Part shown: positions 1 to 5,285 of the stretch, in pieces
Position numbering within the stretch: position 1 is the stretch's first letter
Layout: every line of letters begins with the position of its first letter
Assembly (NCBI GenBank): GCA_018725205.1
Contig: QLUB01000112.1
Span: forward strand, 1-5,298
Direction: 5' to 3'
DNA length: 5,298 nt
DNA from: a candidate division NPL-UPA2 bacterium
GTDB taxonomy: Bacteria; Bacillota; UBA994
Program-made: the position numbers and the translations under genes
Notes under the pieces: model-generated
Seen by the model: the letters and a program-made list of their open reading frames with translations, nothing else
What the model was told of the DNA's origin: nothing
Databases searched by the model: none

Positions 1-211
1 TTTTTTAGGTAAGACAGGTAAATCAGTGCCACAAACTCAACGAAGAGCTTGCCGTCCAGGCTTTGCTTGGAGGAAATACTCCTAAAGGGGCTAAGGCTAG
101 CGCGACTATCTATAGCATCGTGGAAACGGCCAAGGAAAACCACCTTAACCCGTTCTTCTACTTGCAGTACCTTTTTGAGCGATTGCCTAACATCGACCCC
201 GCTGACTACCC

Positions 212-247
212 TAGCCCCTGCTTTGCCATTTGGCAAGGTGGGGGCTA
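212..247 (+). repeat. Subterminal hairpin in IS66 right end
   Basis: An imperfect inverted repeat lies inside the right end of the IS66 remnant. The outer arms TAGCCCC (212-218) and GGGGCTA (241-247) pair perfectly. After a 2x2 mismatch, the inner arms CTTTGCCA (221-228) and TGGCAAGG (231-238) pair with one G-T wobble around a 2-nt loop. It could be part of the transposase binding region or a block to transcription entering or leaving the element. Only the pairing is seen; the role is inferred. Confidence 0.55.
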
Positions 248-259
248 TTTGACGCTTAC
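238..259 (+). mobile_element. Probable right terminal inverted repeat of IS66 element
   Basis: The sequence ends in GACGCTTAC at 251-259. Its reverse complement begins GTAAGCG, which is the usual tip of IS66-family terminal inverted repeats. It lies just downstream of the transposase remnant, where the right end is expected. The left end is outside the window, so neither the partner repeat nor the 8-bp target duplication usual for this family (it would be 260-267 here) can be checked. Confidence 0.6.
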
Positions 260-267
260 GACTGTCC

Positions 268-296
268 TTGCTGTTTTCGCCAGCCTGTGGTAAAGT
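268..296 (+). promoter_or_regulatory. Candidate sigma-70-type promoter of the thi operon
   Basis: TTGCTG (268-273) and TAAAGT (291-296) are separated by 17 nt. TGG directly before the -10 box gives an extended -10 (TGnTAAAGT). Transcription would start near 303, just before the riboswitch aptamer. The -35 matches consensus at only three of six positions. The assignment rests mainly on the extended -10 and on position. It lies 9 nt beyond the IS66 end. Confidence 0.4.
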
Positions 297-315
297 CAGC
301 CTAGACAACTGCATA

Positions 316-413
316 GTCAAACTAGGGGTGCCGGAGTGGCCGGCTGAGAGTGAGACCCGTTAAGTCTCTGACCCTTAACCTGATCTGGGTAATGCCAGCG
401 TAGGGAAGTGTGC
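316..413 (+). ncRNA. TPP riboswitch (THI element) aptamer
   Basis: The conserved THI-box blocks appear in order: GGGGTGCC (325-332), GGCTGAGAG (342-350), GACCCTTAACCTGATCTGG (370-388), TAATGCCAGCGTAGGGAAGTG (390-410, cited as consecutive blocks). P3 forms from GCCGG (330-334) and CCGGC (340-344). An optional extra stem forms from GAGAC (352-356) and GTCTC (364-368), as in many Bacillota TPP aptamers. A short P1 can form from ACT (321-323) and AGT (407-409). The CTGAGA motif recognises the pyrimidine ring and the GATCTGG/CCAGCG region contacts the pyrophosphate in known structures. It precedes a thiamine operon and is followed by an intrinsic terminator, so it should be a ligand-induced transcriptional off switch. 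The outer P1 boundary is approximate. Confidence 0.97.
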
Positions 414-424
414 GCGACTTAATT

Positions 425-461
425 CAGCACAGCCTACGGGCTGTGCTGTTGATTTTGTTTT
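425..461 (+). terminator. Riboswitch-controlled Rho-independent terminator
   Basis: CAGCACAGCC (425-434) and GGCTGTGCTG (439-448) form a perfect 10-bp stem with a TACG tetraloop. A T-rich tract with two non-T interruptions follows (449-461). It lies between the TPP aptamer and the first operon gene, so it is the expected expression platform. A competing antiterminator is possible: TGTGC (409-413) pairs with GCACA (427-431), and AGG (402-404) with CCT (433-435). This would consume both the aptamer's conserved 3' strand and the terminator's 5' arm. The terminator is seen directly; the antiterminator is inference. Confidence 0.9.
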
Positions 462-474
462 CAGGAGGGTATTT

Positions 475-966
475 ATGCACACCAAAAAACTCACTCTCGC
501 GGCCTTACTTATTGCCATCGGCGTAGCGACTGCACATCTCGTCGTTTTCCCCTTAGAGGTAGCCCGCATTTTCCCAATCCAACATGCCATTAACGTCGTG
601 GCTGGCGTATTGCTCGGCCCGTGGTGGGCCGTAGGGGTGGCGTTTAGTACCTCGCTTATGCGCAATATCTTGGGCACAGGCTCGCCACTAGCTTTCCCGG
701 GCAGTATGATTGGCGCGTTTTTAGCAGGCGCAGTTTACGCTCGGACTCGCTGTGGCCTTAAGGCAGTAGCCGGGGAAGTCTTTGGTACGGGCATTTTAGG
801 GGCGCTCTTAGCATTCCCTGTTGCGAGGTTCTTGCTCGGGCGCGACGTAGCCGCACTCTTCTTTGTAGTGCCGTTTTTGGCCAGCAGCTCTGCCGGAGCA
901 GTCCTAGGGTATCTACTGACCGCTCGTTTTTCGGACGGTTGGCTTAAGCAGAAAATAGGGGAGTGA
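475..966 (+). CDS. thiW: ThiW, predicted thiazole ECF transporter substrate-binding subunit
   Basis: This is a 163-residue, very hydrophobic protein of about the expected length for ThiW, the membrane-embedded S component of an energy-coupling factor importer. ThiW is predicted, from riboswitch control and linkage to thiM, to bring in the thiazole moiety of thiamine. Characteristic stretches are LTLAALLIAIGV (6-17, small residues that in S components pack against the T subunit), FPIQHAINVVAGVLLGPWWA (33-52) and LAFPGSMIGAFLAG (72-85). Hydrophobic segments lie at about 5-27, 38-60, 70-88, 97-120 and 127-148. ATG 475 has AGGAGG (463-468) six bases upstream. It is the first gene after the TPP riboswitch and ends 7 nt before thiD. 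The shared ATPases and T subunit (EcfA, EcfT) are not here and must be encoded elsewhere. Thiazole specificity is a family prediction. Confidence 0.92.
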   Translation: MHTKKLTLAALLIAIGVATAHLVVFPLEVARIFPIQHAINVVAGVLLGPWWAVGVAFSTSLMRNILGTGSPLAFPGSMIGAFLAGAVYARTRCGLKAVAGEVFGTGILGALLAFPVARFLLGRDVAALFFVVPFLASSSAGAVLGYLLTARFSDGWLKQKIGE

Positions 967-973
967 AACCCGT

Positions 974-1789
974 ATGCGCACAGCTCTAACTATCGCTGGT
1001 TCCGATTCTAGCGGCGGGGCAGGTATACAGGCAGACTTAAAGACCTTCAGTGCGCTCGGTGTCTACGGGATGAGCGTCATCACCGCCGTAACCGCGCAAA
1101 ACACCTGCGGAGTAAGCGCCGTACAGGATATTTCCCCGGCAATAATCTCTGCACAAATCGAGGCCGTGTTTAGCGACATCCCAGTCCACGCCGTGAAGAT
1201 TGGCATGGTCTCCAAGGTAGAAACGATTGAGGTTATCGCGGCTGCGCTCGAGCGATTCGCCCCTCGTTTTGTGGTGCTCGACCCGGTAATGGTCGCTAAG
1301 AGCGGGCACGCGCTGATTGAGCCTGCGGCCATTGCGGCATTGCGGACTAGGCTTTTTCCGCTGGCTACGCTCATTACCCCGAACATCCCCGAGGCCGAAG
1401 CTCTGCTAGGCGAGCGCATCGCCGATGTTGCGGCGATGGAGCGGGCGGCTTTGGCCCTCCACGTCTATGGAACGCACGCCGTGCTTGTCAAAGGCGGGCA
1501 CTTGGCTGGCGACGCGGTAGATGTCCTGTTTGACGGCGAGAGGTGCCAACACTTCGCTGCGCCGCGCATTGTCACGCGCCACACCCACGGCACAGGGTGT
1601 ACGCTTAGTGCGGCCATCGCCGCTTTTCTGGCGCGCGGCTTGGAGATGGCTCAAGCTGTGGGAGAGGCCAAAGCATATATCAGCGGCGCGATACTGAAGG
1701 CGTTTCCGCTCGGACACGGCGTGGGTCCTGTACACCATTTCTATGATCTCTACAGAAAGGCAGGTTTAGACCATGACAGTGAGCGATAA
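974..1789 (+). CDS. thiD: Hydroxymethylpyrimidine/phosphomethylpyrimidine kinase
   Basis: ThiD is a cytosolic ribokinase-fold enzyme. It phosphorylates 4-amino-5-hydroxymethyl-2-methylpyrimidine (HMP) and then HMP-P to HMP-PP, the pyrimidine substrate of ThiE. At 271 residues it has the usual single-domain length, with no fused ThiE or TenA domain. Visible motifs are LTIAGSDSSGGAGIQADLKT (5-24), the AQNT substrate segment with Gln42, VLDPVMVAKSGH (101-112), TPNIPEAE (135-142), the anion-hole/catalytic HGTGCTLSAAI motif (205-215, Cys209) and the C-terminal GHGVGPVHHF signature (248-257). ATG 974 follows a purine-rich AGGGGAG (957-963) overlapping the end of thiW. Its 3' end overlaps thiM by 17 nt. 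All core motifs are intact, so it should be active on HMP-P made by ThiC and possibly on salvaged HMP. Confidence 0.96.
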   Translation: MRTALTIAGSDSSGGAGIQADLKTFSALGVYGMSVITAVTAQNTCGVSAVQDISPAIISAQIEAVFSDIPVHAVKIGMVSKVETIEVIAAALERFAPRFVVLDPVMVAKSGHALIEPAAIAALRTRLFPLATLITPNIPEAEALLGERIADVAAMERAALALHVYGTHAVLVKGGHLAGDAVDVLFDGERCQHFAAPRIVTRHTHGTGCTLSAAIAAFLARGLEMAQAVGEAKAYISGAILKAFPLGHGVGPVHHFYDLYRKAGLDHDSER

Positions 1790-2591
1790 GAGTTTAGCGC
1801 AGAATCTTGCCGTGCTGCTTGACAAGATACGTGCGGAACGGCCGTTAGTGCACCAGATCACGAACTATGTCTCGGTTAACGACTGCGCTAACGTTGTATT
1901 GGCGATTGGCGGGGCGCCGGTGATGGCCGACGACAAGGACGAGGTCGAGGATATGGCAGCAATCGCGTCGGCTTTGGTGCTTAACATCGGCACGCTTAAC
2001 AGCCGCACGGTCGAGGCCATGTTCTTGGCGGGGCGGCAGGCTAATCGGCTAGGCAAACCAGTAATTTTAGACCCCGTGGGTGTGGGGGCCACAAGGCTGC
2101 GCACTGAGACGGCCCGCGCCCTGCTCCGCGAGATTAAGTTTGCCGTAGTTCGCGGCAATATCTCGGAGATTAGCGCGCTCGCGGGGAATGCTGGCACCAC
2201 GCGTGGCGTTGACGCCAGCGGAGCAGAGGGGAACGCAGCTCGGGTGGCAGCGCGCCTGGCTGAGATGACCGGTTCGGTTGTGGCTGTCACCGGCGCAGTG
2301 GACGCCATTGCGCACGCGGGACAGCTCCTCCGTGTCTCTAATGGACACCCCATGCTCACCCGCATTACAGGCACAGGTTGCATGGCTACGGCGCTAACCG
2401 GCGCGTTTTGCGCTGTTACCGACGACTATAGCTTAGCTGCGGCAGGCGGATTGGTATGCCTCGGCCTAGCGGGTGAGCGCGCAGCAGCTGGGCATCAGGG
2501 GATTGGGTCGTTTCGCGCAGGGCTGCTAGACGAGGTTTCACGCCTATGCGGGAGAGATGTAGCGGAGCACGGGCGTGTCCATGTGGAATAA
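1773..2591 (+). CDS. thiM: Hydroxyethylthiazole kinase
   Basis: ThiM phosphorylates the thiazole alcohol HET (4-methyl-5-(2-hydroxyethyl)thiazole) to HET-P. It is a salvage enzyme, not part of de novo thiazole synthesis. It has 272 residues, the normal family length. Motifs in order are PLVHQITNYVSVNDCAN (24-40, thiazole-binding segment), GGAPVMADD (46-54), LNIGTL (70-75), ILDPVGVGAT (98-107), RGNISEI (127-133), VAVTGAVD (170-177) and ITGTGCM (198-204, with the conserved cysteine at 203). ATG 1773 lies within the last codons of thiD, preceded by a modest AAGGCAGG (1757-1764). GTG 1779 is a less likely alternative start. It overlaps thiD and thiE by 17 nt each, which suggests translational coupling. 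With ThiW in the same transcript, imported thiazole would be trapped as its phosphate. No defect is visible. Confidence 0.96.
   Translation: MTVSDKSLAQNLAVLLDKIRAERPLVHQITNYVSVNDCANVVLAIGGAPVMADDKDEVEDMAAIASALVLNIGTLNSRTVEAMFLAGRQANRLGKPVILDPVGVGATRLRTETARALLREIKFAVVRGNISEISALAGNAGTTRGVDASGAEGNAARVAARLAEMTGSVVAVTGAVDAIAHAGQLLRVSNGHPMLTRITGTGCMATALTGAFCAVTDDYSLAAAGGLVCLGLAGERAAAGHQGIGSFRAGLLDEVSRLCGRDVAEHGRVHVE
2564..2567 (+). promoter_or_regulatory. Shine-Dalgarno site favouring a GTG start for thiE
   Basis: GGAG at 2564-2567 lies 7 nt before GTG 2575 but 13 nt before the in-frame ATG 2581. The spacing favours GTG 2575, giving a protein that begins fMet-Ser-Met-Trp. The ATG would make ThiE only two residues shorter, so the choice does not affect the fold. 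Confidence 0.5.
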
Positions 2592-3216
2592 AGCCGCCAC
2601 CGACTATAGTCTCTACCTGATTGCCGATTACGGCATCGCAGGCGTCGAGTTGCTCCAGCTCGTACAGGAAGCGCTGGCAGGCGGCGTCAGCATAGTTCAA
2701 CTGCGAGCCAAAGCGCTAAACGCGCGCGAGTTTTGCGCGTTGGGCAAAGAGATGCTTGCGCTCACGACTTCCTGCCACGTGCCTCTCATTATTAATGACA
2801 GAGTGGATATAGCGCAGGCTTTAGGTGCCGCAGGCGTGCATCTTGGGCCAGACGACTTGCCGGCGGATATGGCTAGGAAGATATTAGGGCAACACTGCAT
2901 TGTAGGTGTCTCCGCTAGAACACGCGCAGAAGCTAGGCTGGCGGTGCAGCAGGGAGCAGACTATGTGGGCGTGGGGGCTGTGTTTCCTACTGCCACGAAA
3001 GCCGACGCGACACATATCGGGCTTACAGTCCTTGCCGGAATTGTCGGCGACCTCTCTATCCCCGTCTGCGCGATCGGGGGCATTGACGCAAGCAACGCCG
3101 CGACCATACTAGACCACGGGGCGGACGGACTGTGTGTGGCGTCGGCGATTCTTAAAGCCGCTTCGCCGCGTCTTGCGGCGGCAGAAATTCGCAATCTAGT
3201 TTTTAGCAGGAGGTAG
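2575..3216 (+). CDS. thiE: Thiamine-phosphate synthase
   Basis: ThiE is a cytosolic TIM-barrel enzyme that condenses HMP-PP (from ThiD) with HET-P (from ThiM) to thiamine phosphate, releasing pyrophosphate. It has 213 residues, normal for stand-alone ThiE. Motifs are YLIADYG (14-20), VQLRAK (41-46), LIINDRVDIA (71-80, with Asn74 and Asp75 for substrate and magnesium), GVHLGPDDLP (87-96), VGVSART (110-116), YVGVGAVFPTATK (130-142), VCAIGGI (164-170) and GADGLCVASAI (182-192). The third motif more often reads GQDD; Pro92 here replaces the glutamine while both aspartates remain, and I take it as tolerated variation. The start is GTG 2575 or ATG 2581, with Shine-Dalgarno spacing favouring GTG. 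It overlaps the thiM end by 17 nt and stops 4 nt before thiC. The product still needs ThiL (or dephosphorylation plus a pyrophosphokinase) to become TPP; neither is in this window. Confidence 0.95.
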   Translation: MSMWNKAATDYSLYLIADYGIAGVELLQLVQEALAGGVSIVQLRAKALNAREFCALGKEMLALTTSCHVPLIINDRVDIAQALGAAGVHLGPDDLPADMARKILGQHCIVGVSARTRAEARLAVQQGADYVGVGAVFPTATKADATHIGLTVLAGIVGDLSIPVCAIGGIDASNAATILDHGADGLCVASAILKAASPRLAAAEIRNLVFSRR

Positions 3217-3220
3217 GGAC

Positions 3221-4480
3221 ATGACTCAATTAGAAGCAGCACGTCGCGGCATCATCACTCCCGCCATCGAGTTAGCGGCTGCATACGAAAAGATGTGCCC
3301 GGAGGAGCTCCGGGCTTTAGTCGCCAGTGGCGAGGCGGTACTGCCTTGGAACAAGCTCCGCAGTGACCGTACTGCGCTAGCGGTCGGCAAAGGACTAACC
3401 ACAAAGGTGAACGCTAACCTCGGCACATCGCAAGCGTACCCGGAAACGGCACCCGAACTGGAGAAACTTGCGGTGGCACTTAAGGCGGGTGCCCATTCAA
3501 TTATGGACCTGAGCACTGGGGGCGACATCGACGGCATACGGCGCAGAATACTGGCTGACTGCCCGGTAATGGTCGGCACCGTGCCTATTTATCAGGTGTT
3601 GGTGGATGCCACGCAGCAGGGGAAAAACGTAACCCAGATTTCAGTGGACGATATCTTTGCTGGCATAGAAAAGCATTGCCGGGATGGCGCGGACTTTATC
3701 ACCGTTCACTGCGGCGTAACACGAGAAGTATTGGCAGCGCTAGACATGCGGCCCCGCGTAATGGGCATTGTTTCGCGTGGCGGGTCATTTATGGCGGCGT
3801 GGATGCGCCACCACAAACTAGAGAACCCACTCTACGAGCAATATGACAGGCTACTCGCTATCGCCAAGGAGTTAGACGTGACGCTTAGCCTAGGCGATGG
3901 ACTGCGCCCGGGATGCCTAGCGGACGCCACTGACACCGCACAATTGACAGAGCTGATGGTGCTAGGGCAATTGGTTAGTCGGGCGCGGGATGCTAACGTG
4001 CAAGTGATGGTCGAGGGACCGGGGCATGTGCCGCTAAACCAAGTAGTGCCGAATATGCAGTTGGCAAAAACCATCTGCCACGGTGCGCCGCTCTATGTGC
4101 TAGGCCCGCTGGTTACCGACGTTTCTCCGGGCTATGACCACATTACGGCTGCCATCGGCGGAGCGTTAGCCGCCGCCCATGGAGCCGACTTTTTGTGCTA
4201 TGTAACGCCTGCTGAGCATTTGGGGCTGCCTGCCGCCGAGGACGTGCACCAAGGCGTTATCGCCGCACGGATTGCCGCCCACGCCGCCGATATCGCGAAA
4301 GGAGTACAGGGAGCAGGCGAGTGGGACCTCAAAATGTCCCGCGCCCGCAAAGCACTTGCGTGGGACAAGCAAATCGACCTAGCACTTGACCCTGTTCGCG
4401 CTAAGAGCCTGCGCTCTGCCCGTAACGCCTCCACCGAAGAATGCTGCAGCATGTGTGGCCAGTTCTGCGCTTACAAATGA
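3221..4480 (+). CDS. thiC: Phosphomethylpyrimidine synthase ThiC (short form)
   Basis: ThiC is a non-canonical radical SAM enzyme that rearranges aminoimidazole ribotide into HMP-P. At 419 residues it is the short form, lacking the N-terminal extension of the roughly 600-residue proteobacterial type. Motifs are NLGTS (66-70), HCGVT (163-167), IVSRGGSFMAAWM (183-195), LSLGDGLRPG (222-231), VEGPGHVPLNQ (264-274) and SPGYDHITAAIGGA (302-315). The last two carry the histidines expected to bind the active-site metal. The iron-sulfur cysteines are in the C-terminal tail CCSMCGQFC (408-416): Cys409, Cys412 and Cys416 in CX2CX3C spacing, one residue tighter than the CX2CX4C of enterobacterial ThiC, with an extra Cys408. 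ATG 3221 has a strong AGGAGG (3208-3213) seven bases upstream, overlapping the end of thiE. It is the last gene of the riboswitch-controlled operon. HMP-P passes to ThiD. Confidence 0.96.
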   Translation: MTQLEAARRGIITPAIELAAAYEKMCPEELRALVASGEAVLPWNKLRSDRTALAVGKGLTTKVNANLGTSQAYPETAPELEKLAVALKAGAHSIMDLSTGGDIDGIRRRILADCPVMVGTVPIYQVLVDATQQGKNVTQISVDDIFAGIEKHCRDGADFITVHCGVTREVLAALDMRPRVMGIVSRGGSFMAAWMRHHKLENPLYEQYDRLLAIAKELDVTLSLGDGLRPGCLADATDTAQLTELMVLGQLVSRARDANVQVMVEGPGHVPLNQVVPNMQLAKTICHGAPLYVLGPLVTDVSPGYDHITAAIGGALAAAHGADFLCYVTPAEHLGLPAAEDVHQGVIAARIAAHAADIAKGVQGAGEWDLKMSRARKALAWDKQIDLALDPVRAKSLRSARNASTEECCSMCGQFCAYK

Positions 4481-4586
4481 AGCAGTCGGTAATTATCGTT
4501 TTGCGATAAAAATGTATTGCTAAACAATGCCCATCCATGCTACAATGGCCCTAAATCGGGCGATTGCCGGGAAGTGGGTATTGTGA
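4481..4586 (+). other. Intergenic spacer between thi operon and DUF2975 gene
   Basis: This 106-nt gap holds the promoter at 4517-4546 and two weak inverted repeats. TTATCG/CGATAA (4493-4498 and 4504-4509) has a 5-nt loop and no following T tract. GCCC/GGGC (4548-4551 and 4558-4561) lies near the predicted transcription start. Neither makes a convincing terminator, so the end of the thi transcript is not defined by anything visible here. Confidence 0.5.
4517..4546 (+). promoter_or_regulatory. Extended -10 promoter for the DUF2975/HTH unit
   Basis: TTGCTA (4517-4522) and TACAAT (4541-4546) are 18 nt apart. TGC precedes the -10 box, giving TGnTACAAT, which matches consensus at five of six -10 positions plus the TG extension. 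Transcription would start near 4553, about 34 nt before the GTG start. This supports a transcription unit separate from the thi operon. Confidence 0.6.
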
Positions 4587-5036
4587 GTGTGGGATGTAGA
4601 CAAATCGGTTTGGCTCAGCCAGCTCTGCCTCGTGCTACTTGCGGGGGCATTGCTGGCTGTTGTCTTGTTCGCGCCGTGGGTGGTAGCTTGGTTCATCAGG
4701 TTTTCGCGCGCCGATATAGACGGGGCGCGCAGACTTTTTCTTGCCACAATTTACGCAGGCGCTGTCCCTGCGGCCATCCTATGGCACAGCTTGTTCTCGC
4801 TCCTGATGCGCGTAGCCAAGCGGCAAATGTTTTGTGCGGAAAATGTGACGTCACTGCGGCGCATTTCTTGGTCGTGCATAGTAGGGGCCTTTATCTGTGT
4901 AGTTTCCGCAAGCTATTATTTGCCGTGGCTGTTGGTGGCCATACCCGCTGTCTTTGTAGGACTGATAGTGCGCGTGGTCAAAAATGTGTTCGCTCTAGGT
5001 GTCGCTCTGCAGACCGAAGCCGACCTAACGGTTTAG
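4587..5036 (+). CDS. DUF2975-type four-helix membrane protein
   Basis: This is a 149-residue membrane protein with four hydrophobic segments at about 8-37, 50-73, 94-111 and 112-132. The FCAENVTSLRRISW motif (82-95) between the second and third segments resembles the F-x-x-ENV-x-x-LR-x-I signature of DUF2975 proteins. These are typically found beside a small YozG-like HTH regulator, as here. The biochemical function of the family is unknown; a membrane sensor or partner that modulates the regulator is an inference from linkage only. The start is GTG 4587: a TGA at 4584-4586 closes the frame just upstream, and the next in-frame ATG would remove the first two helices. The ribosome-binding site is poor (GGGAAG at 4569-4574, 12 nt away). 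It has its own promoter and ends 11 nt before the HTH gene. Family assignment is by pattern recall and moderately sure. Confidence 0.75.
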   Translation: MWDVDKSVWLSQLCLVLLAGALLAVVLFAPWVVAWFIRFSRADIDGARRLFLATIYAGAVPAAILWHSLFSLLMRVAKRQMFCAENVTSLRRISWSCIVGAFICVVSASYYLPWLLVAIPAVFVGLIVRVVKNVFALGVALQTEADLTV

Positions 5037-5047
5037 GAGGAAGCGCC

Positions 5048-5257
5048 ATGCCTATTGTTGTCAACTTAGATGTAATCATGGCCAAGCGCAAAATCTCGTC
5101 CAACGAACTAGCTGCGATAGTGAGCCTTACGCCCGCCAATTTGTCGATCCTTAAGACTGGCAAGGCGCGCGCCATTCGCTTCTCCACCCTTGCAGAGCTT
5201 TGCGCCGCACTCGACTGCCAACCCGGCGACATCCTAGAATTCAAGAAGCCATCGTGA
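5048..5257 (+). CDS. Small Cro/C1-type HTH transcriptional regulator (YozG-like)
   Basis: This is a 69-residue protein that is almost entirely one XRE/Cro-C1 DNA-binding domain. It begins MPIVVNLDVIMAKRKISSNE. The helix-turn-helix covers about 18-37 (SSNELAAIVSLTPANLSILK), followed by KTGKARAIRFSTLAELCAAL and the terminal CQPGDILEF (57-65), typical of this group. There is no ligand-binding or dimerisation domain beyond the HTH. ATG 5048 is fixed by AGGAGG (5035-5040) seven bases upstream, which overlaps the stop of the DUF2975 gene. The frame is open further upstream, but that part runs through the DUF2975 coding sequence and has no domain. Pairing with a DUF2975 gene is common in Bacillota, so the two are probably co-transcribed. 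It may regulate its own promoter at 4517-4546; this is inferred, and no operator repeat is evident there. Targets are unknown. Confidence 0.9.
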   Translation: MPIVVNLDVIMAKRKISSNELAAIVSLTPANLSILKTGKARAIRFSTLAELCAALDCQPGDILEFKKPS

Positions 5258-5285
5258 AGCAAAAGAAGCAAAAGGGAAGCAAAAG
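5257..5285 (+). repeat. Three short direct repeats (AAGCAAAAG)
   Basis: AAGCAAAAG occurs three times, at 5257-5265, 5266-5274 and 5277-5285. The first two copies are directly adjacent and the third follows a GG. The repeats start at the last base of the HTH gene's stop codon. They could be simple slippage repeats or the flank of a dispersed palindromic element that continues beyond the window. Confidence 0.7.

Larger units (their letters stand above)
75..293 (+). pseudogene. IS66-family transposase, C-terminal remnant
   Basis: The frame reads NTPKGAKASATIYSIVETAK from base 75 and continues into a LNPFFYLQYLFERLPN-type stretch. This is the C-terminal signature of IS66-family DDE transposases (TnpC). 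Only about 50 residues are recognisable. The catalytic DDE core, the zinc-finger region and the companion genes tnpA/tnpB are absent. The same frame is open back to a TAG at 6-8, but the residues before the match do not resemble the usual GRKNWLF-type sequence, so the fragment is broken on its left side. On the right, the frame runs without a stop through the probable terminal inverted repeat and ends at TAA 291-293, outside the element, so the native C-terminus is also lost. It cannot encode an active transposase. The family assignment is confident; the exact left breakpoint is not. Confidence 0.8.

Noticed and set aside
249..277. Promoter using TTGACG in the IS inverted repeat as -35
   Set aside because: At 16-18 nt spacing the -10 candidates (such as TGTTTT) are poor. 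The TTGCTG/extended TAAAGT pair fits better.
63..293. A complete small gene starting at TTG 63
   Set aside because: The sequence is only the C-terminal part of an IS66 transposase, has no ribosome-binding site logic, and reads through the IS end.
375..677. Reverse-strand open frame over the riboswitch and thiW
   Set aside because: It crosses the conserved riboswitch and terminator and is antisense to thiW. The translation shows no domain. Other reverse-strand frames inside thiD, thiM, thiE and thiC are likewise codon-bias shadows.
2848..2859. GPDD instead of GQDD in ThiE as a sign of inactivation
   Set aside because: Both aspartates and all other substrate and phosphate motifs are intact. 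A single Gln-to-Pro change at this position is plausible natural variation.
4493..4509. Intrinsic terminator of the thi operon
   Set aside because: The stem TTATCG/CGATAA is short and AT-rich and is followed by AAAATG rather than a T tract.
4517..5047. Long open frame upstream of the HTH gene, which would make a 246-residue protein
   Set aside because: The upstream part is cysteine- and arginine-rich without domain structure, overlaps the DUF2975 gene in another frame, and starts inside the promoter -35 box. The strong AGGAGG before ATG 5048 fixes the real start.
5257..5285. CRISPR-like array
   Set aside because: Repeat units are only 9 nt with essentially no spacers, far from CRISPR dimensions.
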